DNA of 64,000 nt from Lonsdalea iberica (GTDB taxonomy: Bacteria > Pseudomonadota > Gammaproteobacteria > Enterobacterales > Enterobacteriaceae). Position 1 is the stretch's first letter, and every line of letters starts with the position of its first letter. The stretch covers positions 62,001-126,000 of the forward strand of contig NZ_LUTP01000001.1 in assembly GCF_002111585.1 (NCBI RefSeq), given 5' to 3'. The position numbers and the translations under genes are program-made. This document shows positions 19,002 through 28,334 of this stretch, one piece after another. A model generated the notes under the pieces. That model was not told the origin of the DNA. It was given only the letters and a program-made list of their open reading frames with translations, and did not search any database.

Positions 19002-19955
19002 ATGACGGATAAACTGACTTCCCTACGCCAATACACTACGGTGGTGGCTGATACCGGTGATATCGCGGCAATGAAACTGTACAAGCCGCAGGATGCCACC
19101 ACGAACCCTTCTTTGATTCTGAATGCGGCCCAGATCCCGGAATATCGAAAACTGATTGATGACGCCGTGAACTGGGCGCGTCAGCAGAGCAACGACCCCG
19201 CTCAGCAGGTGACCGACGCCTCCGACAAACTGGCTGTAAACATCGGGCTGGAAATATTGAAGCTGGTTCCCGGCCGTGTTTCCACTGAAGTGGACGCTCG
19301 CCTGTCCTATGACACCGAAGCCAGCGTGGCGAAAGCGAAACGTCTGATCAAACTCTACAACGATGCCGGGATCGACAATGAACGTATCCTGATCAAACTG
19401 GCCTCCACCTGGCAGGGTATCCGAGCGGCGGCGCAGCTGGAAAAGGAAGGCATCAACTGTAACCTGACGCTGCTGTTCTCCTTCGCTCAGGCCCGTGCCT
19501 GTGCGGAAGCGGGCGTGTTCCTGATCTCACCGTTCGTGGGCCGTATTCTTGACTGGCACAAAGCCAACGGCGAGCAGCAGACGTTTGCACCGCAGGAAGA
19601 TCCGGGCGTTATCTCCGTGAGCGAAATTTATGATTACTACAAGTCTCATGGCTACGAGACGGTGGTCATGGGCGCAAGCTTCCGTAACAGCGGTGAAATT
19701 CTGGCGCTGGCGGGCTGCGATCGCCTGACTATCGCGCCTGCACTGCTGAAAGAGCTGGCGGAAGCGGAAGGTAGCGTTGAACGTAAACTGTCTTATAGCG
19801 GCGAAATTCAGGCGCGCCCGGCTCCGCTAACGGAATCCGAATTCTATTGGGAACATAACCAGGATCCAATGGCCGTGGATAAATTGGCGGAGGGGATCCG
19901 CAAGTTTGCCGTCGACCAGGGCAAACTGGAAAAAATGATTGCCGATCTGCTGTAA
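19002..19955 (+). CDS. talB: Transaldolase B
   Basis: Transfers a dihydroxyacetone unit between sedoheptulose-7-phosphate and glyceraldehyde-3-phosphate in the pentose phosphate pathway. The product has 317 residues, equal to E. coli TalB, starting [20 protein letters not shown]. The Schiff-base lysine is K132 in [12 protein letters not shown], and the substrate-binding DATTNPSLI segment lies near residue 31. A strong terminator follows directly. Confidence 0.98.
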   Translation: MTDKLTSLRQYTTVVADTGDIAAMKLYKPQDATTNPSLILNAAQIPEYRKLIDDAVNWARQQSNDPAQQVTDASDKLAVNIGLEILKLVPGRVSTEVDARLSYDTEASVAKAKRLIKLYNDAGIDNERILIKLASTWQGIRAAAQLEKEGINCNLTLLFSFAQARACAEAGVFLISPFVGRILDWHKANGEQQTFAPQEDPGVISVSEIYDYYKSHGYETVVMGASFRNSGEILALAGCDRLTIAPALLKELAEAEGSVERKLSYSGEIQARPAPLTESEFYWEHNQDPMAVDKLAEGIRKFAVDQGKLEKMIADLL

Positions 19956-19982
19956 GGGCGGCAAAGACAGAAAGCATCCCCC

Positions 19983-20013
19983 ACGGCCAGCCATCGCTGG
20001 CCGTTTATTTTTC
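19983..20013 (+). terminator. talB terminator
   Basis: ACGGCCAG (19983-19990) pairs with CTGGCCGT (19997-20004) and is followed by TTATTTTTC. It also overlaps the 3' end of the convergent GGDEF gene. Confidence 0.85.
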
Positions 20014-21090
20014 AACGCAGTTACGGTTGATTTTGGCGGCGTAGAGTTTGATGTCCGCCCGGTTGATCACTTGTTCCAGCGTCTCTTCGCCCGCGTAGTA
20101 CTCCACCAGACCGATGCTGATGGTCAGCTTACGTTTAGGATATCTATCGCTTTGCATTTCGGCGACCGCCTCGCGGATCCTCTCCGAGACCCTGTAGGCA
20201 TTGTCCAAATCGGTATTCGGTAGAACAACCGCGAATTCATCGCCGCCCAAACGCCCCAGAATGTCGCCTTTACGGAAATAGTGGCGGGTCAGATCGGCCA
20301 CTTCTCTCAGCGTTTCATCACCCGCCGCATGGCCCAGCGTATCGTTTACTTTCTTGAAGTGGTCGAGGTCGATCAACAGGACGCACAGCGGCTGCCGTTG
20401 CTGAGTAGTGCTGCGCATCACCTTCTTTGCAGCCTGAAAAAAAGCGTCTCTGCGCAGGCAGCCGGTCAGGTCGTCATAACGCGCAATTGCAGGCAGTTCG
20501 ATAAGGTATTTCTTGATTAGCAGCGCCAACAGTGTTCCTAAAAACGCGCTCAGTAAACTGATGCTGAGTAGGGTCATCAGCGCGCTGAGCGAGGAAAAGA
20601 CGTCGTCGAAGATGGGCGGTCCACTGAGCGTGGCGAAGCGGATGCGAATACCAATCAGGTCGTCCGTCGACGAAAGAAGGGGAAGAACGGACGTTAACTG
20701 GTCTTTTCTATGCAGTTCACCAACGGCGGGCAGTTTATTTTGGCAGACTCGCACGATGGATTTCTCGCTCATACTGACTTCAAAAGACGACAAGCGCTGA
20801 ATGCACTCCTCGACCACGTCATCGCTCTGGAAAGAGAGAATAACGACGCGTGAAAATAGTGCGTCCCCTATTTTATAATCGTGGTCGCTTTCTATGAGGC
20901 CATTTCCATTATTGAATGATTCATAAATCTGAATAATATTATCGAAATAACGCTTCTCTTCCTGCCAGTTTTTTTGCTGTGTATTCATGAGAATACAGGC
21001 AGTAATGACGAATGAGACTATACCAAACAGGACGAACGCGACCGGGGTATGGGATAGAGTTTTTAATACTTTGCGTTGGATTTTATTCAT
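20005..21090 (-). CDS. Membrane-bound diguanylate cyclase (GGDEF)
   Basis: Predicted to make cyclic di-GMP from two GTP. The 361 residues begin with a transmembrane helix at about 17-37, then a roughly 130-residue periplasmic sensor part that I do not recognise, a second helix at about 168-190, and a C-terminal GGDEF domain. The active-site motif is an intact GGDEF at residues 282-286. An RKGD product-inhibition I-site sits at 273-276, so an active, feedback-controlled enzyme is likely. It is inserted between talB and mog, which are neighbours in E. coli. Its 5' third is richer in A+T than the flanking genes. Confidence 0.9.
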   Translation of the reverse strand: MNKIQRKVLKTLSHTPVAFVLFGIVSFVITACILMNTQQKNWQEEKRYFDNIIQIYESFNNGNGLIESDHDYKIGDALFSRVVILSFQSDDVVEECIQRLSSFEVSMSEKSIVRVCQNKLPAVGELHRKDQLTSVLPLLSSTDDLIGIRIRFATLSGPPIFDDVFSSLSALMTLLSISLLSAFLGTLLALLIKKYLIELPAIARYDDLTGCLRRDAFFQAAKKVMRSTTQQRQPLCVLLIDLDHFKKVNDTLGHAAGDETLREVADLTRHYFRKGDILGRLGGDEFAVVLPNTDLDNAYRVSERIREAVAEMQSDRYPKRKLTISIGLVEYYAGEETLEQVINRADIKLYAAKINRNCVEK

Positions 21091-21456
21091 TCAGACATCT
21101 TATTCGAATTAAATCATTCACCTAGAATATTATGCGGGACAATCATAAGTAATATTGAAGCAAACAGTGTTTGCTATGCCACTCGCCCGCGCAGTATCGC
21201 GAGACCGCTATTTTGGCGATTTTATTCTCAAGTGTCAGCAGCTGGCGATAATATATTATCGAATTCTTGAATTCACTTTTTGTCCCAAGGAGTTAACCCA
21301 AACGCGCGCTCATTCATCAACATTAAAATGAAAAAGCAATGCAGTCGTGGCGGGTATTTTCCTGATAGGCCGCCAGGGCTATTTCCGAGGGTGCTATTTA
21401 CGCCGGCCTGATAAAATGGGTCTTTCCGAGACAATAAAGGTAGGCACGAGGTCATT
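21091..21456. other. Intergenic region between the GGDEF gene and mog
   Basis: A 366-base gap between divergent starts, A+T-rich on the left. I see no gene, no clear terminator and no convincing operator. It must hold the promoters of both genes. Confidence 0.4.
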
Positions 21457-22035
21457 ATGAACAGTCTGCGCATTGGGTTAGTGTCGATTTCCGACAGGGC
21501 GTCCAGCGGCGTTTATCAGGATAAAGGGATCCCGGCGTTGGAAACGTGGCTTTCAAAAGCGCTGACGACGCCGTTTGAAATACAGTCGCGGCTGGTGCCG
21601 GATGAACAAGCCCTGATAGAACAGACGCTATGTGAACTGGTGGATGAATCCGGCTGTCATCTGGTGCTGACCACCGGCGGGACAGGCCCTGCACGGCGAG
21701 ATGTGACACCCGATGCCACGCTGGCGGTCGCTGACCGTGAGATGCCGGGATTCGGCGAACAAATGCGGCAGATCAGCCTGAAATTCGTGCCGACGGCGAT
21801 ACTGTCCCGTCAGGTGGGGGTCATTCGCAAACAGGCGTTGATTCTGAACCTGCCGGGCCAGCCCAAGTCGATTCAAGAGACGCTCTCAGGCCTGAAGGAT
21901 AATACCGGTCATGTCATCGTTCCGGGGATTTTCGCCAGCGTTCCCTACTGTATTCAGCTGTTGGAAGGCCCCTACGTTGAAACCGATCCTCAGATCGTCG
22001 TCGCTTTCCGTCCTAAAAGCGCGCTTCGCGAGTGA
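21457..22035 (+). CDS. mog: Molybdopterin adenylyltransferase Mog
   Basis: Adenylates molybdopterin before molybdate insertion by MoeA in molybdenum cofactor synthesis. The 192-residue product (E. coli 195) begins MNSLRIGLVSISDRASSGVY. It carries the MoaB/Mog signature LVLTTGGTGPARRDVTPDAT near residues 67-86 and LNLPGQPKSIQETL. The sequence is strongly conserved throughout. A TGGCGC-TCAT-GCGCCA hairpin at 22048-22063 lies just after the stop. Confidence 0.96.
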   Translation: MNSLRIGLVSISDRASSGVYQDKGIPALETWLSKALTTPFEIQSRLVPDEQALIEQTLCELVDESGCHLVLTTGGTGPARRDVTPDATLAVADREMPGFGEQMRQISLKFVPTAILSRQVGVIRKQALILNLPGQPKSIQETLSGLKDNTGHVIVPGIFASVPYCIQLLEGPYVETDPQIVVAFRPKSALRE

Positions 22036-22047
22036 CCGCACTGAAGT

Positions 22048-22063
22048 TGGCGCTCATGCGCCA
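22048..22063 (+). terminator. Small hairpin after mog
   Basis: Perfect 6-bp stem TGGCGC/GCGCCA with loop TCAT, 13 bases after the mog stop, without a clear U-run. It may be a weak terminator or an mRNA 3' end. Confidence 0.35.
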
Positions 22064-22107
22064 TAAGATTTATATGGGCTGGCAGGCGAGAATTTGCCGG
22101 TATAGTC

Positions 22108-23499
22108 ATGTTTCAGCAAGGAAACGACAGCGCCATTGACTCAATGGCGCATAGCGCGGTCATTATGGAAAATGCATCTCATCAGCAGTTGAATCGACAA
22201 GACTACAAAACCCTTTCTCTGGCGGCGCTGGGTGGCGCGCTGGAGTTCTACGATTTCATCGTGTTCGTCTTCTTCGCGCCGGTGATCAGCCAGCTTTTTT
22301 TCCCAACCGATATCCCAGAGTGGCTGCGTCTGCTGCAAACGTTCGGCATTTTCGCCGCAGGCTATCTGGCCCGGCCGCTGGGCGGCATCGTGATGGCTCA
22401 CTTCGGCGATCTATTGGGGCGTAAAAAGATGTTCAGCCTGAGCATCCTGCTGATGGCATTGCCGACGCTCGGTATGGGCCTGCTGCCGACCTACGCGACG
22501 ATAGGCATTGCCGCCCCGGTGTTGTTGTTGTTGCTGCGTTTGTTGCAGGGGGCGGCCATCGGCGGCGAGGTGCCCGGCGCTTGGGTCTTTGTTGCCGAGC
22601 ATGTGCCGGCCAAACGCCTCGGGATCGCCTGCGGTATTCTGACGTCGGGTCTTACGCTAGGTATTTTGGTGGGGTCGCTGCTGGCGTCAGTGCTGAATAC
22701 GTGGATGTCTCAAGAGCAAATTCTGTCCGGCGGTTGGCGCATTCCGTTCTTCATCGGCGGCCTTTTCGGTTTTATTGCGATGTATCTGCGACGTTGGCTC
22801 AAAGAAACGCCTGTGTTTGTCGAAATGCAGGCGCGCAAACAGCTGGCGAAAGCGCTGCCGCTCAAATCGATCATGCAGGCGCACAAAAAATCGGTCGTGT
22901 TGTCGATGATGCTGACCTGGCTGTTATCGGCGGGCGTGGTGGTTGTGGTGCTGATGTCGCCCACCTATTTGCAACAGGTTTACGGCATTGCCCCCGCGCT
23001 GACCTTGCAGGCAAACAGTCTTGCGACCGTGATGCTGATGTTAGGCTGCATTGTCGCGGGCGGTATTGCAGACCGGATGGGGATCGGCAAAACGTTCATC
23101 GGCGGCAGTCTACTGCTGGCCGCCTGTAGCGGGTTCTTTTATACCCATGCGGCGGATAGCACCGTCGTTCTGTTCGCCAGCTACGCGCTGGCCGGATTCA
23201 GCGTCGGTGTGACGGGAGTGGTGCCGTGCGTGATGGTACGCGCTTTCCCCCCTGCCGTGCGATTTTCCGGCATTTCATTGTCCTACAATGTCGCCTACGC
23301 GATTTTTGGCGGACTGACGCCGATTTTGGTGACGTCCTTGATGAAATTGACGCCGCTGGCGCCCGCGCTGTACGTCCTGTTCCTGTCAATGGGCGGGGTG
23401 CTGATGGGCGGTTATCTCCTGCGTTATTTACGCGGGAAAGAACAGAGCGAAGATCTCTCTGCAAGCGAAACGCCTTCTTCTTTCTCCAAGCGCGGGTAA
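22108..23499 (+). CDS. MFS transporter, metabolite:H+ symporter type
   Basis: Major facilitator superfamily permease with about 12 predicted membrane helices; substrate unknown. The first helix region LGGALEFYDFIVFVFF and the loop 2-3 motif GDLLGRKKMFS are typical of the MHS group (ProP, KgtP and ShiA relatives). Up to 463 residues are possible, but ATGs at 22144 and 22165 are alternative starts. The later one (MENASHQQLNRQDYKTL) fits the family better, since the first 19 residues overlap a perfect palindrome. It follows mog by 72 bases in the same direction. E. coli has satP near here instead. Confidence 0.85.
   Translation: MFQQGNDSAIDSMAHSAVIMENASHQQLNRQDYKTLSLAALGGALEFYDFIVFVFFAPVISQLFFPTDIPEWLRLLQTFGIFAAGYLARPLGGIVMAHFGDLLGRKKMFSLSILLMALPTLGMGLLPTYATIGIAAPVLLLLLRLLQGAAIGGEVPGAWVFVAEHVPAKRLGIACGILTSGLTLGILVGSLLASVLNTWMSQEQILSGGWRIPFFIGGLFGFIAMYLRRWLKETPVFVEMQARKQLAKALPLKSIMQAHKKSVVLSMMLTWLLSAGVVVVVLMSPTYLQQVYGIAPALTLQANSLATVMLMLGCIVAGGIADRMGIGKTFIGGSLLLAACSGFFYTHAADSTVVLFASYALAGFSVGVTGVVPCVMVRAFPPAVRFSGISLSYNVAYAIFGGLTPILVTSLMKLTPLAPALYVLFLSMGGVLMGGYLLRYLRGKEQSEDLSASETPSSFSKRG
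22131..22149. repeat. Perfect palindrome at the 5' end of the MFS gene
   Basis: CGCCATTGA and TCAATGGCG flank a single C. This is 9 bp of perfect dyad symmetry, so it is more like a protein operator than a hairpin. It lies just upstream of the two later candidate starts of the transporter gene. Confidence 0.6.
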
Positions 23500-23845
23500 A
23501 TTGTCTTGCACGTCGTCACTTAACGTATCGGCGCTCACTGGTCCTATCTCTGACGAAGAAATTATTCCCCGACGGTGGCAAAACCGCGGGAGAAGCGTGC
23601 TTAAGCATGGTGCCAGAGGGCGGACTAGCGCCTTTCTTCTGTACACAGAAAAAGCAAAATAGCAAAAGAATGGTTTTTTTTACCAACTAGCCCTTGATGC
23701 TGGCATTGTCGTCCCCATCTATGAGTCATCGAGAACAGTTTGACCGAATACGGCATGGTATGCGGGGGAGTTGAAAACTCATCCGCGGCCCACATAGTAG
23801 GTTGAACTACCACAACCGAATATGACTTTTAGTGGAGATGTTTAG
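23500..23845. other. MFS-dnaK intergenic region with heat-shock promoter
   Basis: The 346-base gap holds the dnaK promoter region. A sigma-32 promoter is listed separately. No gene is supported, and the left part shows only poor short frames. Confidence 0.6.
23693..23720 (+). promoter_or_regulatory. Sigma-32 heat-shock promoter of dnaKJ
   Basis: CTTGATG (-35, 23693-23699), 13 bases, then CCCCATCT (-10, 23713-23720). This is a near-exact sigma-32 promoter in the same form as E. coli dnaK P1, leaving a leader of about 120 bases. Confidence 0.9.
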
Positions 23846-25762
23846 ATGGGTAAGATCATTGGTATCGACTTGGGAACAACCAACTCTTGTGTTGCGATTA
23901 TGGATGGTACGAAGGTTAAGGTACTGGAAAACAGCGAGGGCGATCGCACCACGCCTTCCATCATTGCTTATACGCAAGACGGTGAAACTCTGGTTGGCCA
24001 ACCGGCTAAACGTCAGGCGGTGACCAACCCTAAAAACACGCTGTTTGCTATCAAGCGTCTGATTGGTCGTCGTTTCCAGGACGAAGAAGTGCAGCGTGAC
24101 ACCAACATCATGCCGTACAAAATCATCGGCGCCGACAACGGTGACGCTTGGCTGGAAGTGAAAGACCAGAAACTGGCTCCGCCGCAGATTTCCGCCGAAG
24201 TTCTGAAGAAAATGAAGAAAACGGCAGAAGATTACCTGGGCGAAGCCGTCACTGAAGCGGTTATCACCGTACCGGCTTACTTCAACGATGCTCAGCGTCA
24301 GGCGACCAAAGACGCCGGCCGTATCGCCGGCCTGGAAGTAAAACGTATCATCAACGAACCGACCGCCGCCGCTCTGGCCTACGGTCTGGACAAAGAAGTC
24401 GGCAACCGTACTATCGCGGTTTACGACCTGGGTGGTGGTACGTTTGATATCTCCATCATCGAAATCGATGAAGTCGAAGGCGAAAAAACCTTCGAAGTAC
24501 TGGCGACCAATGGTGACACCCATCTGGGTGGTGAAGACTTCGACAGCCGTCTGATCAACTACCTGGTTGACGAGTTCAAGAAAGAGCAGGACTTCGACCT
24601 GCGTAATGACCCGCTGGCCATGCAGCGTCTGAAGGAAGCGGCGGAAAAAGCGAAAATCGAACTGTCTTCCGCACAGCAGACCGACGTTAACCTGCCGTAC
24701 ATCACGGCTGATGCTTCCGGCCCGAAACACCTGAACATTAAAGTCACTCGCGCCAAACTGGAATCTCTGGTAGAAGAGCTGGTCACCCGTTCTCTGGAGC
24801 CGCTGAAAGTGGCGCTGCAGGATGCCAAATTGTCCGTATCCGACATCAACGATGTCATCCTGGTCGGCGGTCAGACTCGTATGCCGATGGTTCAGAAGAA
24901 AGTCGCTGACTTCTTCGGCAAAGAGCCGCGTAAAGACGTTAACCCGGACGAAGCCGTGGCTATCGGTGCTGCCGTACAGGGCGGCGTACTGTCTGGCGAT
25001 GTCAAAGACGTACTGCTGCTGGACGTTACCCCGCTGTCTCTGGGTATCGAAACCATGGGCGGCGTGATGACGGCGCTGATTGCCAAGAACACCACGATCC
25101 CGACCAAACACAGCCAGGTATTCTCCACCGCGGAAGACAATCAGTCCGCAGTGACGATCCACGTGCTGCAGGGCGAGCGTAAACGCGCTCAGGACAACAA
25201 ATCTTTGGGGCAGTTTAACCTGGACGGCATTCAGCCGGCTCAGCGTGGCATGCCGCAGATCGAAGTCACCTTCGACATTGATGCCGACGGTATCCTGCAC
25301 GTGTCTGCGAAAGATAAGAACAGCGGTCGCGAACAGAACATCACCATCAAGGCGTCTTCCGGTCTGAACGAAGACGAAATCCAGAAGATGGTGCGTGAAG
25401 CCGAAGCGAATGCCGAATCTGACCGTAAGTTCGAAGAGCTGGTTCAGACTCGTAACCAGGGCGACCACCTGCTGCACAGCACGCGTAAGCAGCTGGAAGA
25501 ACTGGGCGACAAACTGGCCGCTGACGACAAAACGGCGATCGAAGATGCGCTGAAAGCGCTGGAAGCCTCTCTGAAGTCTGAAGATAAAGCGGACATCGAA
25601 GCGAAAATCCAGGCGCTGGCTGAAGCATCGACCAAACTGTTGGAAGTTTCTCAGCAGCAGCAGGCTCAGCCGGAAGCGGGCGCCGCTGGCGGTGAAAGCG
25701 CTGACCGTAAAGACGACGATGTCGTTGATGCGGAATTCGAAGAAGTCAAAGACAAAAAATAA
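23846..25762 (+). CDS. dnaK: Chaperone DnaK (Hsp70)
   Basis: ATP-driven chaperone for nascent and stress-denatured proteins, and negative regulator of sigma-32 together with DnaJ and GrpE. The 638 residues equal E. coli. The N-terminal ATPase starts [16 protein letters not shown], with [11 protein letters not shown] near residue 194. The interdomain linker DVLLLDVTP lies near residue 388, then the substrate-binding domain and lid. The acidic tail ends EEVKDKK as in E. coli. The ATG at 23846 follows a GGAG site. Confidence 0.99.
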   Translation: MGKIIGIDLGTTNSCVAIMDGTKVKVLENSEGDRTTPSIIAYTQDGETLVGQPAKRQAVTNPKNTLFAIKRLIGRRFQDEEVQRDTNIMPYKIIGADNGDAWLEVKDQKLAPPQISAEVLKKMKKTAEDYLGEAVTEAVITVPAYFNDAQRQATKDAGRIAGLEVKRIINEPTAAALAYGLDKEVGNRTIAVYDLGGGTFDISIIEIDEVEGEKTFEVLATNGDTHLGGEDFDSRLINYLVDEFKKEQDFDLRNDPLAMQRLKEAAEKAKIELSSAQQTDVNLPYITADASGPKHLNIKVTRAKLESLVEELVTRSLEPLKVALQDAKLSVSDINDVILVGGQTRMPMVQKKVADFFGKEPRKDVNPDEAVAIGAAVQGGVLSGDVKDVLLLDVTPLSLGIETMGGVMTALIAKNTTIPTKHSQVFSTAEDNQSAVTIHVLQGERKRAQDNKSLGQFNLDGIQPAQRGMPQIEVTFDIDADGILHVSAKDKNSGREQNITIKASSGLNEDEIQKMVREAEANAESDRKFEELVQTRNQGDHLLHSTRKQLEELGDKLAADDKTAIEDALKALEASLKSEDKADIEAKIQALAEASTKLLEVSQQQQAQPEAGAAGGESADRKDDDVVDAEFEEVKDKK

Positions 25763-25780
25763 TCGCCCTTGAGCGGGCGC

Positions 25781-25854
25781 GGCAGCGGTAAGTGTTTGTT
25801 ACCGTTGCCGGCAAGGCAACCAGCACGGGCGTCGGGGAAACTCTGCGCCCGTGC
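25781..25854 (+). other. Two successive stem-loops in the dnaK-dnaJ spacer
   Basis: GGCAGCGGTAA (25781-25791) pairs with TTACCGTTGCC (25799-25809; one G-T wobble). GCACGGGCG (25823-25831) pairs with CGCCCGTGC (25846-25854). Neither has a U-run. They would form in the polycistronic mRNA 26 bases before dnaJ and may set the DnaK:DnaJ ratio through RNA processing or partial termination. Confidence 0.6.
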
Positions 25855-25880
25855 ACGCATGTTGAGGGCAGATAACAAAC

Positions 25881-27017
25881 ATGGCTAAGCAAGACTACTA
25901 CGAAACGTTAGGCGTTGCGAAAAGCGCGGATGAACGTGAAATCAAGAAGGCGTACAAGCGCCTGGCGATGAAGTTTCACCCGGACCGTAACCCCGGTGAC
26001 AGCAGTGCTGAAGCCACATTTAAAGAAGTCAAAGAAGCCTACGAAGTGCTGAGCGATTCGCAGAAACGTGCTGCATACGACCAGTACGGTCATGCTGCGT
26101 TTGAACAAGGCGGCATGGGCGGCGGTGGCGGCGGCGGTTTTGGCGGCGGCGCAGACTTCAGCGATATCTTCGGCGACGTTTTCGGCGACATTTTTGGGGG
26201 TGGACGCCGCCAACGTGCGAGCCGCGGTTCAGACCTGCGTTACAACATGGATCTGACTTTGGAAGAGGCCGTGCGTGGCGTCACCAAAGAGATTCGTATT
26301 CCGACGCTGGAAGAGTGTGATGTTTGTCATGGCAACGGTTCTCGTCCAGGCAGCTCGCCGGCAACCTGTCCAACCTGCCATGGTAACGGTCAGGTGCAGA
26401 TGCGCCAGGGCTTCTTCACCGTGCAGCAGGCGTGTCCGCACTGTCATGGTCGCGGCAAGATCATCAAAGATCCGTGTGCAAAATGTCACGGCCACGGTCG
26501 TATGGAAAAAAGCAAAACGCTGTCGGTTAAAATTCCGGCAGGCGTGGATACGGGTGACCGCATTCGTCTTTCCGGCGAAGGCGAAGCCGGAGAGATGGGC
26601 GCGCCAGCGGGCGATCTCTATGTCCAGGTCCAGGTGAAACAGCATCCGATTTTCCAGCGCGAAGAGAACAACCTGTACTGCGAAGTGCCAATCAACTTTG
26701 CCATGGCGGCGTTGGGCGGCGAAATCGAAGTCCCGACGCTGGATGGCCGCGTGAAGCTGAAAGTCCCCGCTGAAACGCAGACCGGCAAGCTGTTCAGAAT
26801 GCGCGGCAGGGGCGTGAAATCCGTCCGCGGCGGCCCTCAGGGCGACCTGCTGTGTCGCGTCGTGGTGGAAACCCCGGTCAGCCTGAACGAGCGTCAAAGA
26901 GAGCTGTTGCAGGAGCTGGAGCAGAGCTTCGGCGGACCTTCCGGCGAGCGCAACAGTCCGCGTTCAAAAAGCTTCTTTGACGGTGTGAAGAAGTTTTTTG
27001 ACGACTTGACCCGTTAA
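25881..27017 (+). CDS. dnaJ: Co-chaperone DnaJ (Hsp40)
   Basis: Stimulates the DnaK ATPase and delivers substrates. The 378 residues (E. coli 376) show the J domain (1-70) with HPD in [11 protein letters not shown] glycine/phenylalanine-rich linker follows ([14 protein letters not shown]). Four zinc repeats [24 protein letters not shown] and CAKCHGHG lie at about residues 148-210, then the C-terminal substrate domains. It is the second gene of the heat-shock operon and ends at a strong terminator. Confidence 0.98.
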   Translation: MAKQDYYETLGVAKSADEREIKKAYKRLAMKFHPDRNPGDSSAEATFKEVKEAYEVLSDSQKRAAYDQYGHAAFEQGGMGGGGGGGFGGGADFSDIFGDVFGDIFGGGRRQRASRGSDLRYNMDLTLEEAVRGVTKEIRIPTLEECDVCHGNGSRPGSSPATCPTCHGNGQVQMRQGFFTVQQACPHCHGRGKIIKDPCAKCHGHGRMEKSKTLSVKIPAGVDTGDRIRLSGEGEAGEMGAPAGDLYVQVQVKQHPIFQREENNLYCEVPINFAMAALGGEIEVPTLDGRVKLKVPAETQTGKLFRMRGRGVKSVRGGPQGDLLCRVVVETPVSLNERQRELLQELEQSFGGPSGERNSPRSKSFFDGVKKFFDDLTR

Positions 27018-27042
27018 GTCCGTTCTCGCGTCGATTCAATCA

Positions 27043-27068
27043 ACGGCCCGCAAAGCGGGCCGTTTTTT
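27043..27068 (+). terminator. dnaKJ operon terminator
   Basis: ACGGCCCGC / GCGGGCCGT stem with loop AAA, followed by six T residues. Confidence 0.95.
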
Positions 27069-27216
27069 ATGGCGCGAAGAGACCTCACATTTCACGGGAC
27101 TGCGGACAATCCTGCATAAGTCGGTTTTACTGGCCAATGCGGCGTGCAGTTACAAAAACGTCATATCGTGAAGCTATGCTTAGGCCCCTTATCGATGGCT
27201 CGAAGAGGTGCTTATC

Positions 27217-28116
27217 ATGCAACGGTTTCTTCACATTATCTGTACGTTTTTGTGTTGGGCGGCGGCCCCTGGCATGGCGTATTCCGCGATAGGGCCTCAG
27301 GTGATTGCACATCGTGGTGGAACCGTCGACGCGCCGGAAAATACGATGGTAGCCATTGAAACCGCGCTCAATAATGGCGCGGATGCGGTTTGGGTCACGC
27401 TGCAAGAGGCGAAAGATGGCGTGCTTGTGCTGTATCGTCCGACAGACCTCAAGGCGTTGACCGACAAACAAGGGCCGATTTCTGCTTATACCAGTGCTGA
27501 ATTGGCGAACGTAGATGCGGGATGGGCTTTCGGCGATACGCTGCATCACCCCTTCCGTGGCAAAGGCATCGGTATTCCCCGACTGGACGCGGTTTTGCGG
27601 GCTTTTCCTCAGGTGCCGTTCTATCTGGATATCAAATCGCCCGACGCCGATCCGGCGCGTTTCGGTCAGGCTCTGCTGAAAACGCTGCGGGAAACCGGAA
27701 GCCTGGCGCGCACGCGCATTTACTCAACGGATGCTCGCTATCTCGACGCGTTGCCGCCGCAGATTTCTCGCTTTGAAACCCGTGACCGAACCAGAACTTT
27801 GCTGGCGAATGTCTCCATGGCGCATCGATGTGACCCGCTTCCGGCCTCGCAGACGATGCATTGGTATGGATTGGAGTTACGTCGCGAGGTTGAGGTCGTT
27901 GAGCGCTTCACATTGGGGGAAGGGCGTTCCAAATCCTTACTGACCTGGGATAAAGAAGCGATGGACTGCTTTCGGTCTGCCGGAACGGCGCAGGTTATTC
28001 TGTTTGGCGTTAATACGCCAGCCGATTACGCGCGTGCGCGGGAGTTGGGGGCGGATGGCGTGCTGGTGGATTCTCCGCGCGACGCGCGGGCTTTTCGTCA
28101 GGGTAACGCGAAATAG
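27217..28116 (+). CDS. Exported GDPD-like protein with altered active site
   Basis: Related to glycerophosphodiester phosphodiesterases (PF03009). The ATG at 27217 sits 8 bases after AGAGG and gives 299 residues with a signal peptide of about 22 residues, so it is probably periplasmic. The IAHRGG...PENT start is kept. The usual metal-binding ExD strand (as in LELDVQ) reads VWVTLQ here, the following HD reads YRPTD, and IEIK reads LDIK. It therefore lacks several canonical ligands. It may belong to a divergent subfamily or have lost activity. It stands alone between dnaJ and nhaA. Confidence 0.8.
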   Translation: MQRFLHIICTFLCWAAAPGMAYSAIGPQVIAHRGGTVDAPENTMVAIETALNNGADAVWVTLQEAKDGVLVLYRPTDLKALTDKQGPISAYTSAELANVDAGWAFGDTLHHPFRGKGIGIPRLDAVLRAFPQVPFYLDIKSPDADPARFGQALLKTLRETGSLARTRIYSTDARYLDALPPQISRFETRDRTRTLLANVSMAHRCDPLPASQTMHWYGLELRREVEVVERFTLGEGRSKSLLTWDKEAMDCFRSAGTAQVILFGVNTPADYARARELGADGVLVDSPRDARAFRQGNAK

Positions 28117-28334
28117 CGTTGTCGAACGTCATGAGGCGCCGTGGTTGGTGCGTAGGTGACACGCGTTTGCCGTCCCTATAACGCTCATCATTTTGCTGTG
28201 ATTCGTTTTTACCGAAGGTTATCTGGTTTTTGTTGAATGCTGCGGCATTTTCAACGAGAGTGATGGCTTCTGATCCCGCCTTCCTGACTACACAAGAAGG
28301 CGGTGTGCTGATGCCGTTTTGAGAGAGAGTCCTG

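Noticed and set aside
23807-25477. 556-codon open frame antisense to dnaK
   Set aside because: It is a known side effect of strong codon bias in dnaK (absence of certain codons opens the opposite strand). No family similarity or own ribosome site.
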